Origin: Pseudarthrobacter sp. NamE5
GTDB lineage: Bacteria; Actinomycetota; Actinomycetes; Actinomycetales; Micrococcaceae
Assembly: GCF_005796225.1 (NCBI RefSeq)
Contig: NZ_VAHO01000001.1
Span: 62,001 to 126,000, forward strand
Direction of reading: 5' to 3'
Length of the DNA: 64,000 nucleotides
Positions 46,438-55,894 of the stretch are shown here, piece after piece; position 1 is the first letter of the stretch; every line of letters begins with the position of its first letter. Below the pieces are notes generated by a model that saw only the letters and a program-made list of their open reading frames with translations, was not told where the DNA came from and searched no databases. Made by a program: the position numbers and the translations under genes.

Positions 46438-46467
46438 TGGACGCGCATAACACAAGCAACCTAAAGT
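46438..46467 (+). promoter_or_regulatory. promoter of the MFS gene, related to the kdgD promoter
   Basis: TGGACG (46438-46443), 18 bases beginning CGCATAAC, TAAAGT (46462-46467). This matches the -35/spacer/-10 layout and the GCATAAC segment of the kdgD promoter. The upstream GGTATCA is not conserved. Confidence 0.45.
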
Positions 46468-46550
46468 AGTGGGGTCGCTGTGGCGGGCCCCACATTTCCC
46501 CCCAAAGCCCCGCAGCCGGCCTGCACTACCTATCCCAAAGGAAACATCCA

Positions 46551-47900
46551 ATGACGTCTGTGGACAATGCTGTCGCGGACGTGGCCTCGGCCACGAAGAA
46601 ATTTTTCAAGCGCGTACTGCCTATCATGCTGGTGATGCTGGTCTGCAATCAGCTGAACCGTTCCAACATCGGCTACGCCCAGGACCACCTCCAGGCCGAC
46701 GTCGGCATCGGCGCCGCTGCCTACGGCTTCGGGGCCGGGCTGTTCTTCATCGCCTACGCCATCTTCGAGCTTCCCAGCAACGTGATGATGGAGAAGTACG
46801 GTGCCAAGGTGTGGCTGACCAGGATCATGATCAGCTGGGGCACGGTTTCCTTCCTGATGGCCTTCGTGCAGAACGAAACCATGTTCTATATCCTGCGGTT
46901 CCTGCTGGGCGCCGCCGAGGCCGGCTTCTTCCCCGCCGTCATCTTCTACTTCGCCCGCTGGGTTCCGGCGGGCCAGCGCGGCAAGGCCACTGCAATCTTC
47001 ATCGCCGGCTCCTCCATCGCCGCCGCAATTTCCGGCCCCATCGCCGGCATGCTCCTCAGCCTCCACGGCGCGCTGGGCCTGCGCGGCTGGCAATGGCTTT
47101 TCGGGTTCGAAGGCGCGCTCTCCGTGGTGGTCGGCTTCGCGGTGTTCTTCGTCCTGGACGCGAAGATCAAAGACGCCAAATGGCTGTCCCCGGCCGAAAA
47201 GAACGCCTTGTCCGGCGCCATCGCCGCTGAGGACGCACAGCACAGCACCGCAGACGGCAAGGTCAACCGCTGGAAGATGCTGCTGAACCCGCAGATCCTG
47301 CTGCTGTGCGGTATCTATTTCTCCGTGCAGCTGTCCATCTACGCCAACACTTTCTGGCTCCCCAGCATCATCAAGCAGATTCCCGGCACCACGGACCTCA
47401 CCGTCGGTTTTCTCTCCTCCATCCCGTGGATCTGCGCCGTGTTCGCCATGTACTTCGCGGCGAAGCTGCAGGACAAGGCCAGGTCCAAGAAGCCGCTGCT
47501 GGTGGTTGCCCTCCTGGTCGCTGCTGTCGGAACCTTTGCGGCAGCCGTAGCAACCCCGGTCATGGCCCTGGTGTTCCTGGCCATCGCCGCCATGGGCTTC
47601 AAGAGCGCATCGCCGCTGTTCTGGACCATTCCGCAGTCCGGGCTGCACCCCATGGTCCTTGCGCCTGCCATCGCCATCATCAATTCGCTGGGAAACCTGG
47701 GCGGCTTTGTGGCGCCGTTCGGCTTCGGCATCATCAAGGAGCAGACCGGCAGCGTCATCCCGGGCCTGTTCGCACTGGCCGTGGCCTCCACTATCGCCGC
47801 GGGCCTGGTGTACTTCCTCAAGGAGCGCCGCAGCGGCAAGGACGCCGAGCCGGACATGGCGGAACTGGCGGCTGCGGAAGCTGTTCCCGCCCGCGCCTGA
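46551..47900 (+). CDS. MFS transporter, anion:cation symporter (glucarate/phthalate) type
   Basis: A 449-residue carrier with 12 predicted membrane segments, of the ACS branch that includes D-glucarate (GudP), galactonate and phthalate permeases: NQLNRSNIGYAQ in helix 1 and FLLGAAEAGFFPAVIFYFARWVP around helices 4-5. D-glucarate/aldarate:H+ symport fits the adjacent catabolic operon, and a promoter like that of kdgD precedes it. This makes a second uptake system alongside tctCBA. Confidence 0.9.
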   Translation: MTSVDNAVADVASATKKFFKRVLPIMLVMLVCNQLNRSNIGYAQDHLQADVGIGAAAYGFGAGLFFIAYAIFELPSNVMMEKYGAKVWLTRIMISWGTVSFLMAFVQNETMFYILRFLLGAAEAGFFPAVIFYFARWVPAGQRGKATAIFIAGSSIAAAISGPIAGMLLSLHGALGLRGWQWLFGFEGALSVVVGFAVFFVLDAKIKDAKWLSPAEKNALSGAIAAEDAQHSTADGKVNRWKMLLNPQILLLCGIYFSVQLSIYANTFWLPSIIKQIPGTTDLTVGFLSSIPWICAVFAMYFAAKLQDKARSKKPLLVVALLVAAVGTFAAAVATPVMALVFLAIAAMGFKSASPLFWTIPQSGLHPMVLAPAIAIINSLGNLGGFVAPFGFGIIKEQTGSVIPGLFALAVASTIAAGLVYFLKERRSGKDAEPDMAELAAAEAVPARA

Positions 47901-47918
47901 CAGTACCCCGGCCGGAAT

Positions 47919-47974
47919 CGCCGGAACGGTGCGGGGACGCCGGAGCGCACGGGCGCCCCCGCACCGTTCCGGCG
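47919..47974. terminator. long hairpin between convergent MFS and fabF genes
   Basis: Perfect 18-bp stem CGCCGGAACGGTGCGGGG (47919-47936) with its complement (47957-47974) and a 20-base loop, between two convergent genes. No U-tract; probably a bidirectional terminator. Confidence 0.65.
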
Positions 47975-47986
47975 TCCGGGCGGAAC

Positions 47987-49216
47987 CTATGCGCCTGTGA
48001 TCACGAGGGCAACGCTGTGCCCGCCGAAACCGAAGGCATTAACCAGCCCGGCCGGGGGCGTTTCCGGCTGGAGCGGGCGGACGTCTTCGGTGACGACGTT
48101 AAGCTCAACTTCCGGGTCCTGCTCCTGCACATTGAGGGTGCCGGGAAGCATCCCGGCCCGGAGTGCCTCAACCACTACGACGGCGGCCAGCGCCCCGGCG
48201 CCGCCCAGCAGGTGACCTGTGTGCCCCTTGGTGGATGTCACGGGAACGCCCGCACCAAAGATGGCGTTGATTGCCTGGCCCTCCAGCCGGTCCCCCACAG
48301 GCGTGGAGGTGGCGTGGGCATGGACAAATCCAATGTCGTCAGCAGCCATCCCGGCCGAATCGAGCGCCTTCTGCATCACCCTGCGCTGCATGGCCGGATC
48401 TGCCGCCACGATGTCGTTCGCGTCGGAAGTCACCGCTCCGCCCGCAACAGCGCCCAGGACCTCAGCGCCGCGGGAACGGGCGTGCTCTTCGCTTTCCAGC
48501 ACCACGATGCCGGCGCCCTCTGCGAGCACAAAGCCGTCGCGGCCGCCGTCGAAGGGGCGCGATGCACGCTGCGGATCATCGTTCCGGGTGGACAGCGCGC
48601 GGATCTGGGAGAAACCGGTGACCACCAGGTCATTTACCGAGGCATCAACGCCGCCGGCAATCACGACGTCGGCAGCACCTGAGCGGATCATCTCGGCTGC
48701 CTGGACAATCGCCTCAGCCCCTGAGGCGCAGGCGCTGACCGGCGTGCGGGCGCCGCCGCGGGCGCCCAGATCGATGGACACCCAGGCCGCAGGCCCGTTC
48801 ACCATGAGCCGGGTCAGTGTATGCGGCGAAACCTTGCGGGGACCGGATTCAGCAAGCGTCCGGTCCTGCTCCAGGGTGGAGCCGAGCCCGCCGTAGGCAG
48901 AGCCGATCACCACCGCGAACCGCTCGGGATCCACCTCCGGGGCGCCGGCCTGCTTCCAGGCTTCGCGGGCGGCAATAAGGGCGAGCTGGCCGCAGCGGTC
49001 CATGCGTTTGATCTCACGGGTGTTCAGGTGTTCCGAAAGGTCTGCCCGCACCTGCCCCGCAATCTTCACCGGCAGCTGTTCCGCCCACGCATCTTCAAGC
49101 GGGGCGATGCCGGACCTGCCGGCCACCAGGCCGGCCCAGGTCTCAGCGACGGAGGAGCCAAGCGGATTGATGGTGCCGACGCCGGTGACCAGTGCACGGG
49201 GTTGGGTTGCAGCCAT
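47987..49216 (-). CDS. fabF: beta-ketoacyl-ACP synthase II
   Basis: A 409-residue condensing enzyme with the Cys-His-His triad: Cys near residue 162 in VSACASGAEA, His in HAHATSTPVGD and His in KGHTGHLLGGAG. Elongates acyl-ACP in fatty-acid synthesis. It lies six bases after prfC, away from any fab cluster in the window. Confidence 0.94.
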   Translation of the reverse strand: MAATQPRALVTGVGTINPLGSSVAETWAGLVAGRSGIAPLEDAWAEQLPVKIAGQVRADLSEHLNTREIKRMDRCGQLALIAAREAWKQAGAPEVDPERFAVVIGSAYGGLGSTLEQDRTLAESGPRKVSPHTLTRLMVNGPAAWVSIDLGARGGARTPVSACASGAEAIVQAAEMIRSGAADVVIAGGVDASVNDLVVTGFSQIRALSTRNDDPQRASRPFDGGRDGFVLAEGAGIVVLESEEHARSRGAEVLGAVAGGAVTSDANDIVAADPAMQRRVMQKALDSAGMAADDIGFVHAHATSTPVGDRLEGQAINAIFGAGVPVTSTKGHTGHLLGGAGALAAVVVVEALRAGMLPGTLNVQEQDPEVELNVVTEDVRPLQPETPPAGLVNAFGFGGHSVALVITGA

Positions 49217-49222
49217 GTTGAC

Positions 49223-50836
49223 CTACTTTGCGGGGTTGTGGGTGCCGATGGGCACGAGGGTGAGGTCGGGATGGTTTTTTTCGATCCGGCGCAGGGCCCA
49301 CACGTCGTTGAACAGGGCCAGGTACTCGCCGTCGGACCGCAGCAGCACCTCCGCGCCAGGAACGTTGGCGAGCGCGGGCATGGCGTCCGCCGTCGAAATC
49401 CTGGCCAGGGAGTAGGGCAGGCGCTCCAGCCGCATGGGGGCACTGAAGTCGTGCGCCATCCTGTCCTCCACCACTTCGAACTGCATGGGCCCGACGGCGG
49501 CAAGCACCGGCGCCTGGTCGCCGCGGACGTCGGAGCGGAGCACCTGGATGACGCCCTCGTGTTCGAGCTGCTCGATCCCGCGGCGGAACTGCTTGAACTT
49601 GCTGGGGTCTTTGGACCGGGCCACCTGGAAGTGCTCGGGCGCGAACAGCGGGATGGCAGGGTACTCCACCGGTTCTTCCAGGAAAAGGCTGTCCCCCACG
49701 CGCAGCGAGGACGCGTTGACCAGGCCGACGACGTCCCCGGGGTAAGCCTCGTCAATCACTTCGCGTTCCCGGCCGAACACCTGCTGGGCATACTTGGTGG
49801 CGAAGGACTTGCCGGTGCGGGTCTGGGTGACGACCATGCCGCGCTCGAAGACGCCGGAGCAGACGCGGATGAAGGCCACGTGGTCCCGGTGGGCCTTGTT
49901 CATGCCGGCCTGGACCTTGAAGACGAAGCCGGAGAACGGGGACTCGACCGCCCGGGGGTTGCCGTCGATATCCGGCCTCGGGGATGCCGGCGGGGCGAAG
50001 TCCACCAGTGCGTCCAGCAGTTCCTTGACGCCGAAGTTGAGCGCGGCCGAGCTGAACAGGATGGGAGTTGCCTTGCCCGCGTGGAACGCGCCGACGTCGA
50101 ACTCGAGGTTTGACTCGATCACCAGACCCGCCTCGTCCACTGCGTCGGACCAGTTACTGCCTTGGCTTTCGGCTGCCTCCTCCGGGGTGAAGTATTCGGT
50201 GATGGCAATCTGGGCGCCGGCATTGTTGCGCTGGAACCGGGCGAACCGGTCATTGCGGAGGTCCCACACGCCACGGAAGTCGCCGGAGATCCCCACCGCC
50301 CACGTCAATGGCATGGGCTGCAGGCCGGTACGCTCGGTGATCTCGTCCATCAGGGCAAGGGCGTCCAGGCCGGGACGGTCCCACTTGTTGATAACGGTGA
50401 TGATTGGCAGGTTGCGCTGCTTGCAAACCTCGAACAGCTTCATGGTCTGCGTTTCCAGGCCCTTGGCGGCATCCACCAACATCACGGCGCAGTCCACGGC
50501 GGCCAGCACCCGGTAGGTGTCCTCGGAGAAGTCCGCGTGGCCGGGGGTGTCCAGCAGGTTGATAACCGTGTCCCGGTAGGAGAACTGCAGCGCGGCCGAG
50601 CTGATGGAGATGCCGCGGTCCTTTTCCATCTGCATCCAGTCCGAGACGGTTTCCTTGCGGTTGGCCTTGCCGCTGGAGGCACCGGCGGTGCCGATCACCT
50701 TGGCGTGCAGGGCCAGCGCCTCTGTCAGGGTGGACTTGCCGGCGTCGGGGTGGGAGATGACAGCAAAGGTCCTGCGGCGGCCGGCCTCTTTGTGAATACC
50801 GGAGATCCGGGCGGGGGTCAGGACATCTTGGGACAC
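49223..50836 (-). CDS. prfC: peptide chain release factor 3
   Basis: A 537-residue translational GTPase (RF3): G1 SHPDAGKST, G3 DTPGHADF, G4 NKWDR, and the RF3-specific C-terminal domains. It recycles RF1/RF2 after peptide release. The GTG at 50836 (SQDVLTPARISGI) is chosen because it matches the family N-terminus and has GAAAG upstream. prfC is patchily distributed in actinobacteria. Confidence 0.95.
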   Translation of the reverse strand: MSQDVLTPARISGIHKEAGRRRTFAVISHPDAGKSTLTEALALHAKVIGTAGASSGKANRKETVSDWMQMEKDRGISISSAALQFSYRDTVINLLDTPGHADFSEDTYRVLAAVDCAVMLVDAAKGLETQTMKLFEVCKQRNLPIITVINKWDRPGLDALALMDEITERTGLQPMPLTWAVGISGDFRGVWDLRNDRFARFQRNNAGAQIAITEYFTPEEAAESQGSNWSDAVDEAGLVIESNLEFDVGAFHAGKATPILFSSAALNFGVKELLDALVDFAPPASPRPDIDGNPRAVESPFSGFVFKVQAGMNKAHRDHVAFIRVCSGVFERGMVVTQTRTGKSFATKYAQQVFGREREVIDEAYPGDVVGLVNASSLRVGDSLFLEEPVEYPAIPLFAPEHFQVARSKDPSKFKQFRRGIEQLEHEGVIQVLRSDVRGDQAPVLAAVGPMQFEVVEDRMAHDFSAPMRLERLPYSLARISTADAMPALANVPGAEVLLRSDGEYLALFNDVWALRRIEKNHPDLTLVPIGTHNPAK

Positions 50837-51095
50837 GGTGCTACTTTCGCTGCGGTTCGGGGTACCCGGGCGCCGCCTCGTAGGGCACTGCGGACTTTGC
50901 CGGGGAACGGGCTGGGCGGACAGCCAAGTTCCCAGTTTATCGCAGGGGACCAAACTGGACGGGCCCCGCTTAACGCCGCTGAAACCCGAAGTTCAAGACC
51001 GCGAAATCCTGCCGGGCTAGCGTAGCCGCATGATGACCTATGACAGACCCACGCAGGCTTCCTTCCCGCGCCGGCCGGAAAGGAAGTGACCGGTG

Positions 51096-51305
51096 ATGCA
51101 GGGAGTTTCCTTTTCCGGCAACCTGTTCTTCGACCCCCTGGTGCCGGGGCTGTCCGGGGCCGCAGAACGTGGCCCGGCCCGGGCCGCTGCTGACACCCGG
51201 CGGCGTGGCACCCAGACTGCCGCGGAACAAAACGCCCTTCGGGCGGCATCACTTGTAAAGGTCCGCAAGGACCTGGAGCACATGATCAGGGACCGCGCAC
51301 GCTAA
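51096..51305 (+). CDS. small hypothetical protein
   Basis: A 69-residue basic protein, MQGVSFSGNLFFDPLVPGLS, then Ala/Arg-rich helix ending DLEHMIRDRAR. AGGAAG lies nine bases before the ATG (a GTG precedes it directly). No family recognised. Confidence 0.5.
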   Translation: MQGVSFSGNLFFDPLVPGLSGAAERGPARAAADTRRRGTQTAAEQNALRAASLVKVRKDLEHMIRDRAR

Positions 51306-51354
51306 AGCCGCCCGCAAACCGCGAACGGGAAGCAGGAAGCGGCATGATGGGGGG

Positions 51355-51861
51355 ATGCACAGCATTGAGCTGACCTTCGAGGATTCAACCGACAAGGCCA
51401 TCAGGTCTGACTGGACGCGGCTCGCGGCAGCGGGCGTTCCCAGCCTGGCGGGGCACACGTCATCGAGCAACAGCCCCCACATCACGCTCGCGGCGGGCCC
51501 GGAACTGCATCTCCCCGTTACGTTGAAGGACCTCTGGCAACGGCTGCCGGTCGGTATCGATTTTTCGGGCGTCCAGGTTTTCGGCGCCCGGACTGGAATG
51601 TACGTCCTGGCCAGGTCCATCGTGGTGACCCGACCGCTGCTCGAACTGCACCGGCTCCTCCACGAAGAGATATCCGGAGCGTTGCCGCTCACCCGGCCCG
51701 GCGCCTGGACGCCGCACGTAACCCTTGCCCGCCGCGTTTCCGGGCACCAGCTGGGAACAGCGCTCGATCTGCTGGACCTGCGCATGGAAGGGGTTTGTAC
51801 CCGGGCCCGGTTGTGGGACAGCGGCACCAGGACGCTCACACCCCTCGCGGAACCCACCTGA
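51355..51861 (+). CDS. 2'-5' RNA ligase/2H phosphoesterase family protein
   Basis: A 168-residue protein with the two HxT motifs of 2H phosphoesterases: SPHITLA near residue 41 and TPHVTLAR near 120. Members act on 2',3'-cyclic phosphates or nucleotide-derived cofactors. It lies 246 bases before disA on the same strand. Confidence 0.88.
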   Translation: MHSIELTFEDSTDKAIRSDWTRLAAAGVPSLAGHTSSSNSPHITLAAGPELHLPVTLKDLWQRLPVGIDFSGVQVFGARTGMYVLARSIVVTRPLLELHRLLHEEISGALPLTRPGAWTPHVTLARRVSGHQLGTALDLLDLRMEGVCTRARLWDSGTRTLTPLAEPT

Positions 51862-52107
51862 AGCAGTGGCCGGCAGCGGCAGTCCGCAGGCCAAAATACC
51901 TGCCCGGCCACCCGCCGTCGAACGCGTTTCTGCAGCCGTCCGCGCCCGCCCCTGATGGGGCACTTTAGGGCTTGCCCGTGCGGAAGCTGGCACTTCTTAC
52001 CCCTATCATTGAGCTTGCGGGAAACAGAGCACTTTCTGGTCCGGCCGGCAAACTGTGCAAGCCGGCATTCTTGCGGGCGGCGGTCCGCACCTTTGAAGGG
52101 AAAACCT

Positions 52108-53184
52108 ATGGCGCGGAGCCCCGAAGAATCGCTCAGGGCAACTCTGGCCAGGGTTGCACCCGGAACTCCCCTTCGGGACGGCCTCGAGCGCATCCTGCGC
52201 GGACGCACCGGCGCTCTGATCGTCCTGGGCTCGGACCGCACCATCGATTCCATCTGCTCCGGCGGGTTTGATATCGGCATTGAGTTCTCGCCCACCCGCC
52301 TGCGGGAGCTGGCCAAGATGGACGGCGCGATCATCTGTGACAAGGACGCGGGCAACATCCTGCGGGCAGCGGTGCAGCTGGTTCCGGACTCCAGCATCGA
52401 AACCCAGGAATCCGGCACCCGCCACCGCACCGCGGAACGCGTGGCCAAGCAGACCGGCGTACCCGTCATCTCCGTGAGTCAGTCCATGCAGATCATCGCC
52501 CTTTACGTCAACGGGCTGCGGCATGTCCTGGAGGGGTCCGAAAACGTCCTGGCCCGCGCCAACCAGGCCCTTGCCACCCTGGAGCGCTACCGGGCACGGC
52601 TGGACCAGGTAACCAGCTCGCTGTCCGCCCTGGAAATCGAGGCGATGGTGACGGTCCGGGACGTCGCCGTCACCCTCCAGCGGCAGGAAATGGTCCGCCG
52701 CATTTCGGAGGAGATCTCCCAGTACGTCCTGGAGCTCGGCGAGGATGGCCGCCTTCTCTCGCTCCAGCTCGATGAACTTACCGTGGGCCGTGGTCCCGGC
52801 AGTGACGTCATCATCCGCGACTACGCGAGCCCGGATGCCTCCGCCGAGGACATTGAAAAGGCCGTCAGCGCACTGGTCAACCTCGGTCCCACCGAGCTGA
52901 TCGATCTGGGAAAGATCTCGGGAATCGTCGGGTTCGCCGGCGGCGAGGCGAACCTCGACGCCGTGGTCCAGCCCCGCGGCTACCGGCTGCTGTCCGGGCT
53001 GAAGGCTGTGCCGAAGGCCGTTGCCGACCGCCTGGTGGACCACTTCGGCGGGCTCCAGTTCCTCATGGCCGCCACCATTGACGACCTGATGACCGTGGAC
53101 GGTATCGGCGACCAGCGCGCGCGCACTGTCCGCGAAGGCCTCAGCCGGATGGCGGAGGCAAGCCTGCTGGACCGCTTCCTCTAA
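52108..53184 (+). CDS. disA: diadenylate cyclase DisA
   Basis: A 358-residue DNA-integrity scanning protein that makes c-di-AMP and scans branched DNA. The DAC domain shows Asp72-Gly-Ala (MDGAIICDKDAGNI) and RHRTAE (105-110); a linker and C-terminal helix-hairpin-helix (VDGIGDQRARTVREG) complete it. The ATG at 52108 with AAGGGA upstream is chosen over a longer frame. Followed by a divergent-type surface protein and mutY. Confidence 0.97.
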   Translation: MARSPEESLRATLARVAPGTPLRDGLERILRGRTGALIVLGSDRTIDSICSGGFDIGIEFSPTRLRELAKMDGAIICDKDAGNILRAAVQLVPDSSIETQESGTRHRTAERVAKQTGVPVISVSQSMQIIALYVNGLRHVLEGSENVLARANQALATLERYRARLDQVTSSLSALEIEAMVTVRDVAVTLQRQEMVRRISEEISQYVLELGEDGRLLSLQLDELTVGRGPGSDVIIRDYASPDASAEDIEKAVSALVNLGPTELIDLGKISGIVGFAGGEANLDAVVQPRGYRLLSGLKAVPKAVADRLVDHFGGLQFLMAATIDDLMTVDGIGDQRARTVREGLSRMAEASLLDRFL

Positions 53185-53229
53185 AACCGCAACCGCAGCA
53201 GCACGAACGCACCAGGCAGCCGGCAACTG

Positions 53230-53937
53230 TCAGTTCAGTTGGAAGACGGCCTTGGGGCTGGCCTTGGATCCGAGCTTTGCCGTGAAAATGTAGTAGGCCC
53301 CGCCGCCGCCCGGCTTGGCTTCAACCGGCTGGCAACCCTCCACGCTGCGGTTACGGGACCAGGGAAAATTCGCCGTCTCACTGGCTCCGGCCGGTATGAC
53401 TTTGACCAGGTCTTCGCTCTTCGCCTGGCAGTCCCGGGATGAAAAGATGCGGTCGGCTCCGCTGGTCACCAGGAACTCCATCTGGGAGGTTCCGATGTTG
53501 ACTTCGCATGGCGCGGTGCCGCCGTTGGTCACCTTGAGCGTGAGCATCGGTTTTTCCTCCGGCCCGTAGGCAGGCTTGTCCGTGGAAGCGGAAACGGTGA
53601 TCAGGTTCTGGTTGCAGGTGGGGGTAGCTGACGGGGTGGGTGTCACGGCAGCGGTTGCACTGGGGGAAGCCGAAGACGACGGCCCGCCGGAAGGAGAGGC
53701 TGACGCCGTCGCGCTTGAAGCGCCGGCAGTGGGCTCCGTCGACGAAGCCTGCTCGGACGTGCCGTTCAATCCGCCGGCGATGGCGAAACCGCTGAGGATC
53801 AGCGCGATGACCAGCAGGAGCGCACCGCCCGCAAAGAGCCGGCGGCGGCGGTACACCGCCGCGCTTGGCTTCCGGACGGCAGTGGAACCGGATGCCGGTG
53901 TCCTGCCACGTGCTGATGAATCCCCTTGCCTGCCCAT
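53230..53937 (-). CDS. membrane-anchored protein with Ser/Thr/Pro/Ala stalk
   Basis: A 235-residue protein: basic cytoplasmic N-terminus, one membrane helix (residues about 35-55), a low-complexity Ser/Thr/Ala/Pro stalk and an extracellular beta domain (VSASTDKPAYGPEEKPMLTLKVTNGG) with paired Cys. Conserved as a neighbour of disA/mutY in Micrococcaceae, by my recollection; function unknown. Confidence 0.75.
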   Translation of the reverse strand: MGRQGDSSARGRTPASGSTAVRKPSAAVYRRRRLFAGGALLLVIALILSGFAIAGGLNGTSEQASSTEPTAGASSATASASPSGGPSSSASPSATAAVTPTPSATPTCNQNLITVSASTDKPAYGPEEKPMLTLKVTNGGTAPCEVNIGTSQMEFLVTSGADRIFSSRDCQAKSEDLVKVIPAGASETANFPWSRNRSVEGCQPVEAKPGGGGAYYIFTAKLGSKASPKAVFQLN

Positions 53938-54027
53938 CCTTCTAGGCTAGAGAACTGCCCTGCTTCTGCTGACCCACCACGCCGCCGCAGCACTAACGCT
54001 CTGGTCACATCCTGTTTCAGCCCTCAC

Positions 54028-55026
54028 TTGAGCATCCATTACAGTGTTGGCATCGATACTGAAGCTTCTTCCGCCCCCGTTGTGCCAGGCCCAGCAGAAC
54101 TGGACACGCTGCACGAGCGCATCAATGGGTGGTTCGACGAAACGGCCCGCAAGCTCCCTTGGCGCGAACCCGCCTGTTCCCCCTGGGGAATCCTGGTCAG
54201 CGAGGTCATGCTGCAGCAGACGCCGGTGGTCCGGGTACTGCCTGTTTGGCACGAGTGGCTGGAACGCTGGCCCACCCCTGCGGGACTGGCAGGAGAACCA
54301 GCCGGCGAAGCGGTCCGGCGATGGGGGCGGCTGGGGTATCCGCGCCGGGCCCTGCGGCTCCATGCCGCCGCGGTGGCCATCACGGAAGACCACAACGGCA
54401 AGGTACCCAACACCTATGTGGAACTGCTGGCCCTTCCCGGCGTAGGGAGCTACACCGCCGCTGCCGTGGCCGCCTTCGCCTACGGCCGCCGTGAAACTGT
54501 GGTGGACACGAACATCCGGCGCGTGCATGCCCGGCTGGTGTCCGGCACCGCCCTTCCGGCCCAGGCCCTCACGGCAGCTGAGATGCGGCTGGCCACCGGA
54601 CTCCTGCCTGCCAGCGACAGCTCTTCGGTCCGCTGGAACGCCGCGGTCATGGAACTGGGTGCGCTCCTGTGCACCGCGCGGGCACCCAAGTGCGCTGCCT
54701 GCCCGGTAAACGACCTCTGTGCGTGGCGGGCGGCAGGTGGGCCGCCGTCGTCGTACGTCCCGAAAGGCCAGGCCTGGCACGGCACCGACCGCCAGGTCCG
54801 CGGTGCCGTGATGGCCGTGCTTAGGCTCGCCGACATGCCGGTGCCGGCCGAAATGTTCCACCGGGAGCCCGCCGACCTGGGCTTCGCGCCGGCAGGCATC
54901 GGCCTACCGCTGGCCGCCCTGCACCGGCTCAACTCGGCGCCGGAGCAGCTCGAGCGTGCCTTGGCAGGTTTGCTGGCCGACGGCCTGGCAGAGATGCACG
55001 GCGACGGGTACCGGCTCCCAGCCTGA
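54028..55026 (+). CDS. mutY: A/G-specific adenine glycosylase MutY
   Basis: Removes A from A:8-oxoG pairs. Catalytic Glu (SEVMLQQTPV), HhH LPGVGSYTAAAVAAFAYG, catalytic Asp (VVDTNIRRV) and a [4Fe-4S] site Cys-X6-Cys-X2-Cys-X5-Cys (CTARAPKCAACPVNDLC) are all present. The C-terminal 8-oxoG-recognition domain is short. The start is uncertain: the frame is open from 53926 (overlapping the divergent gene); the TTG at 54028 or GTG at 54082 are likelier. Confidence 0.93.
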   Translation: MSIHYSVGIDTEASSAPVVPGPAELDTLHERINGWFDETARKLPWREPACSPWGILVSEVMLQQTPVVRVLPVWHEWLERWPTPAGLAGEPAGEAVRRWGRLGYPRRALRLHAAAVAITEDHNGKVPNTYVELLALPGVGSYTAAAVAAFAYGRRETVVDTNIRRVHARLVSGTALPAQALTAAEMRLATGLLPASDSSSVRWNAAVMELGALLCTARAPKCAACPVNDLCAWRAAGGPPSSYVPKGQAWHGTDRQVRGAVMAVLRLADMPVPAEMFHREPADLGFAPAGIGLPLAALHRLNSAPEQLERALAGLLADGLAEMHGDGYRLPA

Positions 55027-55170
55027 CGCCACAGCTAACCAGCCTCAGGTTTGGTGCGGCTTCCCGTCCCGGGTCTCTTTTTGGCGCCCATCCCTTGAGG
55101 GCAATAACAATGCGGGCGTCGGTTGATGTGAAGCAGGTTCTTCCCCGCTCCCGGTGCCCTACGCTGAAGC

Positions 55171-55659
55171 ATGCGCAGTCTGCGGCTGCTCCTGGCAGCA
55201 ATGACGACGGCGGGACTCGCCTCCGCCTGTGGGCCCGGTCCGGGCGCGGCCCCCTGCCCTGCCATAGCGCAGGCTACTGCTGTCGCGGTGACAGTTGCGG
55301 CGGGATATGCGCAGGAGGTCCACGTCCTGCGTCTCAAGGCGTGCCAGGACGGCTCCTGCACCGAGGATGATGTTGAACTCCGGCCGGGAAGCGACTCGGT
55401 TGACCAGGGCTGCACTGAGGGCGTCTGCTCGGCTACGGCGTCACCCAACGGCACCAAGGTGGGGACTCTGATGCTCCCAACACTGACCGAGTCACCCATG
55501 TCCGTCACGGCGTCGGGAACCGCCCCGGACGGAACCGCATTACCGCTTCACACCGTCGATTTCCGCCCCACGCCCGACTATCCATTCGGGCAGCAGTGCG
55601 GTCGGTTCCTCAGCGCGGGCGTCCTTCTGGACGGTGAAGGTTTGCACGTACGGACTTGA
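55171..55659 (+). CDS. hypothetical lipoprotein
   Basis: A 162-residue secreted protein with lipobox LASAC (Cys20) after a short signal (MRSLRLLLAAMTTAG). The mature part is beta-rich with several Cys (CQDGSC, CTEGVC) that may form disulphides. No family recognised. Confidence 0.7.
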   Translation: MRSLRLLLAAMTTAGLASACGPGPGAAPCPAIAQATAVAVTVAAGYAQEVHVLRLKACQDGSCTEDDVELRPGSDSVDQGCTEGVCSATASPNGTKVGTLMLPTLTESPMSVTASGTAPDGTALPLHTVDFRPTPDYPFGQQCGRFLSAGVLLDGEGLHVRT

Positions 55660-55671
55660 GGCGTATACCCC

Positions 55672-55860
55672 CTAGAACAGCGCGGGCTGGCCGAAAAATT
55701 CATCCTCTGCCGCTGCGACCGCAGCATCCTGCGTTCCTGAAATGTGCCGCCATTCCAGACCAAGGTCGGCGAGCAGCTCCTCCACGGACGTTTGGCCGTC
55801 CAATACTTCAATATCCGCGGTGCTGTCTTCGAGCTGGGGCCGTTCCATGGCATTGAGCAT
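55672..55860 (-). CDS. small acidic hypothetical protein
   Basis: About 62 residues, MLNAMERPQLEDSTADIEVL at the start, acidic and helical. It follows dhaM on the same strand, after a 12-bp hairpin. The start is uncertain (55860 or 55848; a GTG at 55893 is possible). No family recognised. Confidence 0.5.
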   Translation of the reverse strand: MLNAMERPQLEDSTADIEVLDGQTSVEELLADLGLEWRHISGTQDAAVAAAEDEFFGQPALF

Positions 55861-55894
55861 ATTCGCAGGAGCGGGCCGGGCATCCTCGAACACA

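Noticed and set aside
46530..47648. 372-codon minus-strand frame inside the MFS gene
   Set aside because: Low-complexity Gly/Glu/His composition typical of an antisense frame; the MFS protein on the plus strand is clear.
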